DNA from: Acidobacteriota bacterium
Lineage (GTDB): Bacteria; Acidobacteriota; Vicinamibacteria; Marinacidobacterales; Marinacidobacteraceae
Assembly (NCBI GenBank): GCA_022822745.1
Contig: JAJEAO010000014.1
Span: 1 to 57,626 of the forward strand
DNA: 57,626 nucleotides
Direction of reading: 5' to 3'
The notes beneath the pieces were generated by a model. That model had not been told where the DNA came from and searched no databases. It saw only the letters and a list, made by a program, of their open reading frames with translations. Shown here piece after piece: positions 15,596-23,644 of this stretch. Within the stretch, counting starts at the first letter, position 1. Each line of letters begins with the position of its first letter. The position numbers and the translations under genes are program-made.

Positions 15596-18500
15596 TCAGT
15601 GGAAGTCGCGGCTCGGGATGCGCGGGGCCTGGGGCATATCGGGGAGTTCGGGGCAAAACAGGCGTTCCACGACCAGGTGGACGGCGCCGTCCTGCGACTC
15701 CATCCTTCCGGCGGCGCCGAGGAAGGACTCGGTGCGGGCGATCCCGCCCCAGCGTTCGAAGACCCGGGGCCACAGCACCAGGTTCACGAAGCCGGTCTCG
15801 TCCTCGAGGGTCATGAACACGACCCCGGAGGCGGTCCCGGGGCGCTGGCGGCAGATGACGAGCCCGGCGTAACGGGCCCGACTCTCGTGGGCCAGGGCGT
15901 TCAATTCCCGGGCGGTGGGCAGTCCGGCGGCGGCGAGCCGGGACCGGAGCGGCTTCAGCGGATGCCCCCGGGTGCTGTGGGACTTCGCGCGGTGATCCCA
16001 GCCGATGGACTCCACCGGATCGAGGGCGCGGAACCGGGCGTCCGCCTCGGGAAGACCGAGGGGCGGGGCGCCCGTCGGCCGAGCCGCGCCAAGAGCCGCC
16101 CAGACCGCCTCGCGACGTCCGCGCGGGCCGAGACTCCGGAAGGCGTCCGCTTCGGCGAGCGCCAGGAGCGGCTTTCGACCGAGGCCGGTGCGGCGCGCCA
16201 GATCCTCCACCGACCGGAACGCCGCATCGTCTCGGGCGGACAGGACCCGCTCCCCGTCCGCGGCGCCGAGCCCCTTGACGTAGCGAAGGCCCATGCGCAC
16301 CGCGGGACCGCCGTCCCCGTCGAGGGAACAGTTCCAGCCGCTCGCGATCACGTCCACCGGGAGGAACCGGACCCCCCGCCGCTTCATGTCCTCGACGATC
16401 GTGGAGGGCGAGTAGAAGCCCATCGGCTGGGCGTTCAGCAGGGCGCAGGCGAATTCCGCCGGGTAGTGGCGGAGGAGGAAGGCCCCGACGTAACTGATGA
16501 GGGCGAAGCTGGCGGCGTGGCTCTCGGGAAAGCCGTACTCGCCGAAGCCCTGGATCTGCCGGAAGATCCGTTCCGCGAATTCTGGCGCGATGCCCTTCGC
16601 GACCATGCGGGAAAGCAGGCGGGCGCGGTGACGGTCCATATGCCCGGTGCGCCGCCACGCCGCCATGTCCCGGCGGAGCTGATCCGCCTCCCCCGGGGTG
16701 TAGTCGGCGGCGACCACCGCGAGCCGCATCACCTGCTCCTGGAACATCGGAACGCCCAGGGTCTTTTCCAGGACCGGACGGAGCGATGGGTGGGGATACT
16801 CGACCGGCTCCTCCCCCCGGCGTCGGCGCAGGTAGGGATGGACCATGCCCCCCGAGATCGGCCCCGGCCGCACGATGCTGACCTGGATCACCAGGTCGTA
16901 CCAGGTCTTCGGCCGGAGCCGGGGCAGCATCGCCATCTGCGCCCGGCTTTCGATCTGGAACACCCCTACGGTTTCCGCGCGCCGGATCATGGCGAACGTC
17001 TCCGCATCCTCGGTGGGCACGGTCGCCATGGACAGATCCAGCCCGCGGTGCTCCCGGATCAGCCGGAAGCAGAGGTCGAGATGAGTCAGCGCGCCGAGAG
17101 CGAGGAGATCCACCTTGAACAGGCGCATTTCCTCGATGTCGTCCTTGTTCCACTGGATGACCGTCCGCCCCTCCATCGCCGCGTTCTCCACCGGGACCAG
17201 GTGGGAGACCGGCTCCTCTCCGAGCAGGAATCCGCCGGGGTGGATGGAGAGATGCCGGGGGAATCCCTGGATCTCCCCGGCCAGCCGGATCAGGTGGTGG
17301 ACGGCGGGGTGGTCGAGGGACCACCCGGCGCCGAGAAACCGCTCTCCGGAGAGGGGTTCGTGGTGGGTGAATTGGCGCGCCAGCCGATCCACGGCCCGTT
17401 CGGCGAATCCCAGCGCCTTGCCCACATCCCGGATCGCCGAACGGGTGCGGTAGCAGACCGTGTTCGCCACCATGGCGGCCCGCCCCTCGCCGTAGCGGCG
17501 GTAAACGAACCGGATGACCTCCTCCCGCCGGGAATGCATGATGTCGAGGTCGATGTCCGGCGGTTCGTCCCGCTCCCGGGAGAGGAACCGCTCGAACAGG
17601 AGTCCCATCCGCACCGGATCCACCGCGGTGATGCCGAGGCAGTAGCAGACCGCCGAGTTCGCCGCCGAGCCGCGCCCCTGGCAAAGGATCTCCCGCTCCC
17701 GGCAGAAGCGCACGATCCGGTGCATGGTCAGGAAATAGCCGCCGTAGTCGAGTTCCCCGATGAGCCGCAGCTCCCGGTCCAGTTGCCGGCGGACATCCTC
17801 GGGGATCCCCTCCGGATAGCGATCCGCCGCGCCCCGAAACGTGAGCTGGCGGAGACGCGCTGCCGAGTCCAGCCCGTCCGGCGTGTCCCCCGAATCTTCG
17901 GCGGGATAGCGGTAGCGGATCTCGTCGAGCGAGAACCGGCAGCTCTCGGCGATCTCCAGCGTCGCGGCGACCGCCGCCGGGTCGTCGTCGAACCGCTCCC
18001 CGAACGCCGCCGGCGAGAGCAGCGCGTGCTCGGCGTTCGGTTGCAGATTCCGTCCCGCCTTCGCGAGCGGCGTCCGGTGGCGGATCGCGGTCAGGACATC
18101 CTGGAGATCCCGTCTCCCGGGCCGGTGGTAGAGCACTTCGACCGCCGCGGCCACCGGCGCCCGGTAGCGCTCCGCGAGCCTCCGGCGGCGCGCCTCCGCG
18201 GGGATGTCCCCGGCCCGCCGGTGGCGCGTCAGGAGGATGTGGAACCGATCCCGGAAGGCGTCGCGCAGCAACTGCGCCGGGGTGTCCGGCGGACAGGAGC
18301 CATCGAGCGCCGAGTTCCCGCCGCCCCAGAGGGCGTGGAGCCCGTCGGCGTGCTCGGCGATCTCCCGCCAGGAGACGCCGTCGGTCCCCTTGCGGGAGGA
18401 CTTCGATCCCCGGAGCAAGCCGCGCGTCAGCAGACGGCAGAGGTTGCGGTAGCCGGTCCGGTTCCGGACGAGGAGGAGGATGTCCCCGGCGGAATCGGAC

Positions 18501-18706
18501 GCCACCCGGACCTCGGCGCCGAGAACGAGATGGATCCCGCACTGCCGCGCGGCGGTGTGGGCGCGGACCGCGCCGTAGAGGCCGTTGCGATCGGTGAGCG
18601 CGATGCCGGGGAGTCCCACCCGATGGGCTTCCTCGACGAGTTCCTCGGGATGGCTCGCGCCTTCGAGGAAGGAGGCGTTGCTCCGGGTGTAGAGGGGGAA
18701 GTACAA
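15596..18706 (-). CDS. dnaE2: error-prone DNA polymerase DnaE2 (ImuC)
   Basis: A 1036-residue C-family polymerase of DnaE2 length. The N-terminal PHP domain starts YTRSNASFLEGASHPEELVEEA. The polymerase active-site acidic residues lie in PPDIDLDIMHSRR, with a further catalytic Asp in KVDLLALGALTHLDL. HPGGFLLGE and SHAASFALISY are other family blocks. The C-terminus has an OB-fold (ARYAGLVICRQRPG, then GVVFMTLEDETGFVNLVLW). It acts with ImuA and ImuB in damage-induced mutagenic synthesis. The start is TTG at 18706: an in-frame TGA lies five codons upstream and no other start exists between them. No clear Shine-Dalgarno is seen. It lies 348 bases after imuB. Confidence 0.95.
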   Translation of the reverse strand: MYFPLYTRSNASFLEGASHPEELVEEAHRVGLPGIALTDRNGLYGAVRAHTAARQCGIHLVLGAEVRVASDSAGDILLLVRNRTGYRNLCRLLTRGLLRGSKSSRKGTDGVSWREIAEHADGLHALWGGGNSALDGSCPPDTPAQLLRDAFRDRFHILLTRHRRAGDIPAEARRRRLAERYRAPVAAAVEVLYHRPGRRDLQDVLTAIRHRTPLAKAGRNLQPNAEHALLSPAAFGERFDDDPAAVAATLEIAESCRFSLDEIRYRYPAEDSGDTPDGLDSAARLRQLTFRGAADRYPEGIPEDVRRQLDRELRLIGELDYGGYFLTMHRIVRFCREREILCQGRGSAANSAVCYCLGITAVDPVRMGLLFERFLSRERDEPPDIDLDIMHSRREEVIRFVYRRYGEGRAAMVANTVCYRTRSAIRDVGKALGFAERAVDRLARQFTHHEPLSGERFLGAGWSLDHPAVHHLIRLAGEIQGFPRHLSIHPGGFLLGEEPVSHLVPVENAAMEGRTVIQWNKDDIEEMRLFKVDLLALGALTHLDLCFRLIREHRGLDLSMATVPTEDAETFAMIRRAETVGVFQIESRAQMAMLPRLRPKTWYDLVIQVSIVRPGPISGGMVHPYLRRRRGEEPVEYPHPSLRPVLEKTLGVPMFQEQVMRLAVVAADYTPGEADQLRRDMAAWRRTGHMDRHRARLLSRMVAKGIAPEFAERIFRQIQGFGEYGFPESHAASFALISYVGAFLLRHYPAEFACALLNAQPMGFYSPSTIVEDMKRRGVRFLPVDVIASGWNCSLDGDGGPAVRMGLRYVKGLGAADGERVLSARDDAAFRSVEDLARRTGLGRKPLLALAEADAFRSLGPRGRREAVWAALGAARPTGAPPLGLPEADARFRALDPVESIGWDHRAKSHSTRGHPLKPLRSRLAAAGLPTARELNALAHESRARYAGLVICRQRPGTASGVVFMTLEDETGFVNLVLWPRVFERWGGIARTESFLGAAGRMESQDGAVHLVVERLFCPELPDMPQAPRIPSRDFH

Positions 18707-19054
18707 GAGAAAACGAGCCTTTCAGAGCTCCGGGATCCCGATGCTGCCCCCATGTCGGCGCGCCGACAAGAGGCCCTCACCGTATGGAGCGACGCTCATC
18801 GCTGCGAGGCGTCCACGTATGGATCGCCCCGGTTCTCCCGGGCGGGGCGGGGCGGGGAATCCTCGCCATGTCCGCGGCCTCGCGTACCGATCTCGAGGGC
18901 TTCAGCAGAACAACTGCCCGGAATTCCATGGGCAGACTGCGCTCTCTCCATGCCGGACCGGAGTCCCGCGTTCCACCGCGCGGGCTTCCCGCGCCGGGCC
19001 CCTGCCGGGAGAACCGGTGGGATCCGAGGGGGGCGCTCCATGGGCGCTCCGGAG
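18707..19054. other. intergenic gap between imuB and dnaE2
   Basis: 348 bases separate two genes that are usually adjacent or overlapping. I find no convincing gene: an 81-codon frame on the minus strand (18796-19041) is low-complexity and arginine-rich. The only clear structure is a perfect 16-bp palindrome at 18753-18768. The gap could hold a second promoter for dnaE2 or the scar of a lost gene. Confidence 0.6.
18753..18768. repeat. 16-bp palindrome, identical to the core of the one after parB
   Basis: TGTCGGCGCGCCGACA is a perfect palindrome 47-62 bases before the dnaE2 start. The identical 16-mer forms the centre of a longer palindrome directly after parB (35578-35601). Its function is unknown; possibilities are a protein-binding site (ParB or a repressor) or a hairpin. 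Confidence 0.7.
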
Positions 19055-20647
19055 TCACTCGACGCGGCCCTCCAGACGCCAGGAGCGCCTTTCGCGGTCG
19101 TAGAAAACCCAGCAGACCTCCCCCCGCTTCAGACGGACGAAGAAGTAGTCCCGATGGATCGGACGCCCCGAGAGCCGTCGCCACCACCCCCCCGAAATCC
19201 GGTAGGGCCCGGCGAAGGACTGCACCGGCCCGTGTTCGATCCCCCGAAGCAGCCAGCCGTCGGGTTCCCCTCCGCCCCGATGGGGGAGGACGAGCGGCTG
19301 CTCGTAGATGCGGCGGATGATCGCCCCCGGAGGATCGGCGGAAAGACGGTCCCCGTCCCGCCCCGTCCGGCGGGCGGCCGAGACCGCCCGTCGGGGAGAG
19401 ACCGGACGCAACCGGTAACGGCTCCGTGGCAGGTGGGCCTCTCGAATCTCGATCCGCACCAGGGCGTTTTCGCCGAACTCGGCCCGGATGCCCGCCAGCG
19501 CCTCCGCGGCCTGTTTCGGATCCCGTCGAGCGCCCGACGACCCCTCTTGCCAGGCGCCGGCGAACAGATCCGGCGGCTCGATCGCGGGCGCGCCGCTCCG
19601 GGCGCGAAGGACGAAGGCGGAGATCCCCGCATCGGGCTCCTGCTGCGAAAAGGCGCTCCGCAGACGCAGCCGGAGCAGCGAGAGCAGCCGGACGCCATCC
19701 TCCGAGGGGAGCGCCGGGAGCACGGATCCGGTGCTTCGGGCGCCGTTTTCCCGGTGGAGCTCGAAATCGAGTCCGATGACCGCCTGACCCCGGCCGCCGA
19801 GCTCCTCGAGGATCCCGTCCAGCAGACGCTTCGCGTGGAAGACGAGACGCTCGCCATCGGTCTCCGCCGAATCGAACCGGATGGTTCGTTCGACCGGCGG
19901 ATCGGGAGTGAAGACCCGGGACGCCATCGCTTCGATCTCGCCGGAAGCGAGCCGGTGGAGCCGTCTCGCCTCGTCGCCGAACCGGACGCCGAGTTCCCGC
20001 CCCGGCAGTTCGAGCAGATCCCGGAGCCGCCGGATCCCCAGCTTCTCCAGATCCCGGAGCGTCCTCTCGGGGAGACCGAAACGGATCAGGGGCGCCAGCC
20101 CCGCCGCGCGCTTCTCTTCCGCCGGTCGTTCGAAGATCTGTCGGCCGAAGCGCGCCCGCGCCGCCGCGAAGGCGCCGAAACGGGTGAACCCCACCGCGAT
20201 CGAGGAGTGGAAGCCATCCTCGGCCAGATCCCGTCGGAGCGCCTCCGTCCAGTCGGAGAGCGGCCCGAACAGGGTGGAAAGCCCGGAAGCCCGGAGCCAG
20301 AACGAGCCGGCCGCGGCGAACCCGGAAAGCGCCGGGCCGAGCGTCGAGGCGGACTCGACCTGCGGGCTCCAGCGGTGAAGCCGCTCCGAGAGCCGGGAGA
20401 TTTCGCGCTCGATCTCCTCTGGCCGGACATGGCCCACCCGGAGTTCGGGACAACGAGCTGTCGCCGCGACCTGCGGCATGCCGGGACGCACTCCCAGCCG
20501 GATCGCCCGCCGGTTGGCCCAGCGGATCCGGGCGTGGACCCGGTCCTCGGTCAGGACCGCCGCCGGCCCCTCCCTCCACGCCGGGTGGCGTCGCAGCAGG
20601 ATCTGCAGCGGCAGCGCCGGAACGTCAACACAGGCCAGCCGGCTCAC
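19055..20647 (-). CDS. imuB: ImuB, Y-family polymerase-like mutasome protein
   Basis: A 530-residue Y-family-related protein. It opens MSRLACVDVPALPLQILLRR, with ANRRAIRLGVRPGM as the fingers-like block and the helix-hairpin-helix segment RTLRDLEKLGIRRLRDLLELP. The normal Y-family catalytic acidic residues are not evident in the palm (GLSTLFGPLSDW in place of the SxDE box), as expected for ImuB, which is a catalytically dead scaffold that links DnaE2, ImuA and the beta clamp. The GTG start at 20647 follows GGAG and overlaps the end of imuA by 23 bases. It belongs to the lexA-imuA-imuB-dnaE2 operon. Confidence 0.9.
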   Translation of the reverse strand: MSRLACVDVPALPLQILLRRHPAWREGPAAVLTEDRVHARIRWANRRAIRLGVRPGMPQVAATARCPELRVGHVRPEEIEREISRLSERLHRWSPQVESASTLGPALSGFAAAGSFWLRASGLSTLFGPLSDWTEALRRDLAEDGFHSSIAVGFTRFGAFAAARARFGRQIFERPAEEKRAAGLAPLIRFGLPERTLRDLEKLGIRRLRDLLELPGRELGVRFGDEARRLHRLASGEIEAMASRVFTPDPPVERTIRFDSAETDGERLVFHAKRLLDGILEELGGRGQAVIGLDFELHRENGARSTGSVLPALPSEDGVRLLSLLRLRLRSAFSQQEPDAGISAFVLRARSGAPAIEPPDLFAGAWQEGSSGARRDPKQAAEALAGIRAEFGENALVRIEIREAHLPRSRYRLRPVSPRRAVSAARRTGRDGDRLSADPPGAIIRRIYEQPLVLPHRGGGEPDGWLLRGIEHGPVQSFAGPYRISGGWWRRLSGRPIHRDYFFVRLKRGEVCWVFYDRERRSWRLEGRVE

Positions 20648-21392
20648 GGCATCTCCTTTCGAATCGGGCCCCCGGGGGCAGGGCGGGGAAACCCCCGCCG
20701 CTCCGGGCCTTGTCCTTGACCACGGTGATCACGACCTCGTCCCCCCGGCGACTGGCGTCGTAGCGCTGGACCACCCGCGGATCGAGCGAGGAAGCTTGCG
20801 CCGGCTTTCCGGTCAGCAGGACGAGCGCGCTGGAGTGCTTCCGGGCGAGCCCGGAGAGCCGCGAGAGGGGCGGCGTCCGCGGCTGGCGACGGGCGGGTTT
20901 CCCCGCGGACGGGAGCGGCCGGAAGCCGGCTTCCTCCCCGGGGATCCCGGAAACCGAATCCACGAGGTCCAGGATCACGAGCCCGAAGGCGCCGGACCGG
21001 GCGAGTCGGGTGGCGGCGGCGACCTGTTCCGAGGGGTGGTTCAGCCGGAGCAGGATCAGCCGCTCCAGGGCGACTCCCGCCTCCACCGCATCGGGAGGGA
21101 AAAAGAGGCTCCGGGTCGTTCCCACCCAGGCGGTGAGTCCGTGGCGCCCGCTTCCCTGCTGGGCCTCGACCACCAGGGAAATCGCGGACGAGAGCACGCC
21201 GGAGGCGCCGGCTCCGGAGATCTCCACCAGGCTGCCCCGAAGACGGGCGAGAGTCCAGGAAGGGAGGTCGGGATGAGGGAGCCTCGATCCCGTTCTCGGT
21301 CCCGGCTGGACAGACGGCGCGCCTCCCGCACCGCTATGGGAGACGAGGGCGGGAGCGGTGGCGGTGCGGACGATGTCCGGGGTTCCGGTCAT
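20625..21392 (-). CDS. imuA: ImuA, RecA-like mutasome protein
   Basis: A 255-residue protein in the ImuA position, with a RecA/SulA-like core: LVEISGAGASGVLSSAISLVVEAQ (Walker A-like glycines without a good GKT), then GLTAWVGTTRSLFFPPDAVEAGV, LVILDLVDSV and SALVLLTGKPA. The weak Walker A suggests poor or no ATP hydrolysis, or a divergent member. ImuA interacts with RecA and ImuB in SOS mutagenesis. The ATG at 21392 overlaps the stop of lexA (ATGA) and the gene overlaps imuB, so translation is coupled throughout. Confidence 0.8.
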   Translation of the reverse strand: MTGTPDIVRTATAPALVSHSGAGGAPSVQPGPRTGSRLPHPDLPSWTLARLRGSLVEISGAGASGVLSSAISLVVEAQQGSGRHGLTAWVGTTRSLFFPPDAVEAGVALERLILLRLNHPSEQVAAATRLARSGAFGLVILDLVDSVSGIPGEEAGFRPLPSAGKPARRQPRTPPLSRLSGLARKHSSALVLLTGKPAQASSLDPRVVQRYDASRRGDEVVITVVKDKARSGGGFPALPPGARFERRCREPAGLC

Positions 21393-22015
21393 GGGCGGCC
21401 CCTCCAGCGAGTTCCGAGGGTGCGCCGGAGCTCGACGACGACGCCGAGGATGCGGCAGGCATCGGGGGGAGGGCGCAGGATCTCGAACTCGGGGTTCTCC
21501 GGCCGCAGCTCGACGACCCCGCCCGGGCCGAGATGGAGGCGTTTCACGGTGGCCTCGTTCTCGACCAGCGCCACCACGATCTGACCGGAGCGGGGCTCTC
21601 CGCGCTCCACGATGACGGTGTCGCCGGGCAGGATCCCGGCGCCGATCATGCTCTCGCCGCGGACCCGGAGCGCGAAGAAGTCGGAGAGATCGCGCGAGTC
21701 GGAGATCTCCACCGGGAGGATCCCCTCGGGGTTCTCGACCGCTTCCTCGAACCCGCCGGCGGCGACTTCTCCGAGGATCGGCACCGGATGAAACCGGGGG
21801 AGGGAGGGCAACCGGTAGCTGCGGGCGCGGCCCGGCTCCCGGTCGAGACGCCCCTCCTCCACGAGCGCGGTGAGGTGGGCCCGGACCGTTTCGACCGCCC
21901 GGAAGCCGAAGTGGTCCCGCACTTCGCGAAGCGATGGCGAGTCCCCCCGCAGCAGGCGGTCGCGGACGAAACGGAAGATGCGCTCCCGGGTCTGACCCGG
22001 CGGGGTTCTGGGCAT
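21389..22015 (-). CDS. lexA: LexA repressor
   Basis: A 208-residue LexA. The winged-helix N-terminus (RERIFRFVRDRLLRGDSPSLREVRDHFG region) reads the SOS box. The autocleavage bond is Ala86-Gly87 in GEVAAGG. The S24 catalytic pair is Ser122 (VRGESMIGAGI) and Lys158 (NEATVKRL). It represses itself and the downstream imuA-imuB-dnaE2 genes until RecA filaments trigger cleavage. A palindrome that fits a LexA operator overlaps its promoter (22029-22042). Only 6 bases separate the putative -10 from the ATG, so the message may be leaderless. Confidence 0.95.
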   Translation of the reverse strand: MPRTPPGQTRERIFRFVRDRLLRGDSPSLREVRDHFGFRAVETVRAHLTALVEEGRLDREPGRARSYRLPSLPRFHPVPILGEVAAGGFEEAVENPEGILPVEISDSRDLSDFFALRVRGESMIGAGILPGDTVIVERGEPRSGQIVVALVENEATVKRLHLGPGGVVELRPENPEFEILRPPPDACRILGVVVELRRTLGTRWRGRP

Positions 22016-22021
22016 GCCGGG

Positions 22022-22042
22022 AGTATAACAGACATTTGTCTG
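22022..22042 (-). promoter_or_regulatory. lexA promoter with LexA-type operator
   Basis: CAGACATTTGTCTG (22029-22042) is a perfect 6-bp inverted repeat with a TT spacer, directly upstream of a good -10 (TATACT on the minus strand, 22027-22022). The ATG follows after 6 bases. The box lies in the promoter spacer, where a repressor would block polymerase. It differs from the Escherichia coli box (CTG-N10-CAG) and from the Bacillus type (GAAC-N4-GTTC), so it is a lineage-specific SOS box by inference. Confidence 0.75.
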
Positions 22043-22107
22043 GTATATTCACTCCATGAAGCGCCCACTCTCCAGAGCCCTGCCGGCGCAGAGCTTCCCC
22101 ATCCGGA

Positions 22108-22377
22108 TCACTGCCACAACACCGGAACCGGGTAGCGTCGGATCAGGGGGTCCGGGGTGACGATGGTCAGATTCCGCCGGATCGCCTGAGACACGAGGCC
22201 GCGGTCGAACGGGTCGCCGTGCAGCCGCGGCAGGATCACATCCCGTGCGCCATCTTCCTCTTGGAAGGGCAGGGGAACAAGATCCGGATTCCGGGCCCAG
22301 GTTGCGATGAACCGCATCGGGGGCTCCGGAAGAGACAGCTTGCCGACACGGACCTTGACCCGAGTTTGACAGTTCAT
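22108..22377 (-). pseudogene. 5'-truncated PIN-domain (VapC-type) toxin
   Basis: The 89 residues match only the C-terminal two-thirds of a PIN toxin: VKVRVGKLSLPEPPMRFI is the usual mid-domain block, and GDPFDRGLVSQAIRRNLTIVT carries the DPFD acidic motif, followed by the DPLIRRY ending. The first 45 or so residues, with the leading LLLDTH catalytic Asp strand, are absent; in their place is MNCQTR from unrelated DNA. No antitoxin is seen. The break point lies next to a transposase remnant, so insertion probably destroyed the gene. Confidence 0.75.
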
Positions 22378-22393
22378 AGATGCATGATGTCCA

Positions 22394-22741
22394 TCAGTAC
22401 ATGTAGGGAATGAACTTACAGGCGTACACGGGAAAACCCCGCGTCACCAGGGATCTCGACCGGTTCAGTCGAGCCGCAGGATCGGCTTCGGCACCTTTAT
22501 CTTCGATTTCCTTCAACAACCTGGACGCAGTCGGCCGGGGCCGCGTCACCCGCCACAGCAGCCCCTGAGAGCCCCGTATTTTCACAAGTTTGATCCCGCG
22601 AAGGCCGTGGCCGATGTTCCGCCACGTGTCCCCCGCGCTGTGCTCCGCCATCCGCTCCAGCAGCAGCGCCAGAACCGTCAACGCCACATGGGCCCGGATC
22701 CCGTGCCCCCCCGCGGGATTCCGTCGGGCGCGGGCTCGGCC
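22394..22741 (-). pseudogene. transposase remnant, C-terminal part (IS1634/IS4-like)
   Basis: The minus-strand frame reads IRAHVALTVLALLLERM, then TWRNIGHGLRGIKLVKI and LLWRVTRPRPTASRLLKEIE. This is the C-terminal tail of IS1634-type DDE transposases, where an xIxAHxxLxxLALLLER helix follows the last catalytic Glu. The catalytic domain is missing and no start codon fits. The remnant abuts the ssb gene on one side and the truncated PIN toxin on the other. The family call is from pattern memory. Confidence 0.6.
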
Positions 22742-22743
22742 CG

Positions 22744-23541
22744 TCAGAAACCCGGGTCGTCCGCGTCCTCATGCGACGCGGCGCCGTTCGGGCGGGATCC
22801 ACCACCGCCGCCCCCGGATCCGCTGTACGAAGAGGAACCCCCGCTTCCGGCGCCGCCGCTCCAGGGCCGGGCGCCGCCTTCCTCCGCCCGGTTGCCGCTC
22901 GAGGAGATCGTCCGCGCCTTGAGTTCGGTGAAGCGTCGCTTCCTGCCCGACGGGTCGGTCCACGTCCGCGAAGAGAGCATCCCCTCGGCGTAGATCCGCT
23001 GCCGTCGAGCCAGGTTCCCGTGAAGCTGTCTGGCGAGTCCGTCATACGCCTCGACGGTGAGCCACTCGGTGTGCTCCCGCGACGGATCCTGCGGGGTCCA
23101 GCCCTCGCTCATCGCGACCCGCAGCTTCAGCACGGTGAAGCTGGACAGCTCCCTCAGCTCCGGATCCGTCCCGATGTATCCGAGAACGACGACGCGGTTC
23201 ACGTGCGGTTCGGCGCTTTCCACCTCGAGCAGGCGATCCGCCCGGATCGAGGTGGCGTAGCGCCTGCCGCCGTTCTCGACCCAGCTTCGGGTGTGGATCT
23301 TCCCCTCCACATAGACCGAGCCGTTCGGAGGCAGCCGCTCCGCCGTCCCGACCAGCTTCTCGCCGGTCACTTCCACCTGGTGCCAGGCGGGCCGCTCGCG
23401 AACGGCGCCCCCCTCCTCGCGCTCCGTCGTCGTCGTGTGGACGGTGAAGCGGACCCGCTTCCGCGCTCCGCCCTGGAACCTCTGCGACTGCGGCGGATCG
23501 GAGACGACCCCGCGCAGGATGACCCGGTTCAGATCCGGCAT
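22744..23541 (-). CDS. ssb: single-stranded DNA-binding protein with two OB folds (copy 1)
   Basis: A 265-residue SSB with two OB folds in one chain. The first is NRVILRGVVSDPPQSQRF, then RPAWHQVEVTGEKL and SVYVEGKIHTRSW; the second is NRVVVLGYIGTDPELREL, then EHTEWLTVEAYDGLARQL and RIYAEGMLSSRTW. A Gly/Ser-rich linker leads to an acidic tip ending DADDPGF, a variant of the usual DDDIPF that recruits partner proteins. Double-OB SSBs are known from Deinococcus-Thermus, where they act as dimers. The ATG follows AAGGAG. Copy 2 lies directly upstream on the same strand. Confidence 0.9.
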   Translation of the reverse strand: MPDLNRVILRGVVSDPPQSQRFQGGARKRVRFTVHTTTTEREEGGAVRERPAWHQVEVTGEKLVGTAERLPPNGSVYVEGKIHTRSWVENGGRRYATSIRADRLLEVESAEPHVNRVVVLGYIGTDPELRELSSFTVLKLRVAMSEGWTPQDPSREHTEWLTVEAYDGLARQLHGNLARRQRIYAEGMLSSRTWTDPSGRKRRFTELKARTISSSGNRAEEGGARPWSGGAGSGGSSSYSGSGGGGGGSRPNGAASHEDADDPGF

Positions 23542-23644
23542 TTCGATGAACTCCTTCCGGCCGCCGCGGCGACCGGTCTCTCAGGCTTCTCTCTCAAGGT
23601 TCCGGGGCGGGGCGACATCGAAGCCACCGGAGAGCGCTTCTCCG

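Noticed and set aside
18796-19041. An 81-codon minus-strand ORF between imuB and dnaE2.
   Set aside because: Arg/Pro-rich with no motif and no ribosome site; typical of chance frames in this composition.
15338-20719. A 1793-codon open frame on the plus strand opposite dnaE2 and imuB.
   Set aside because: It is an antisense shadow of high-GC coding DNA; the minus strand encodes clear DnaE2 and ImuB proteins and the plus-strand product has no motifs.
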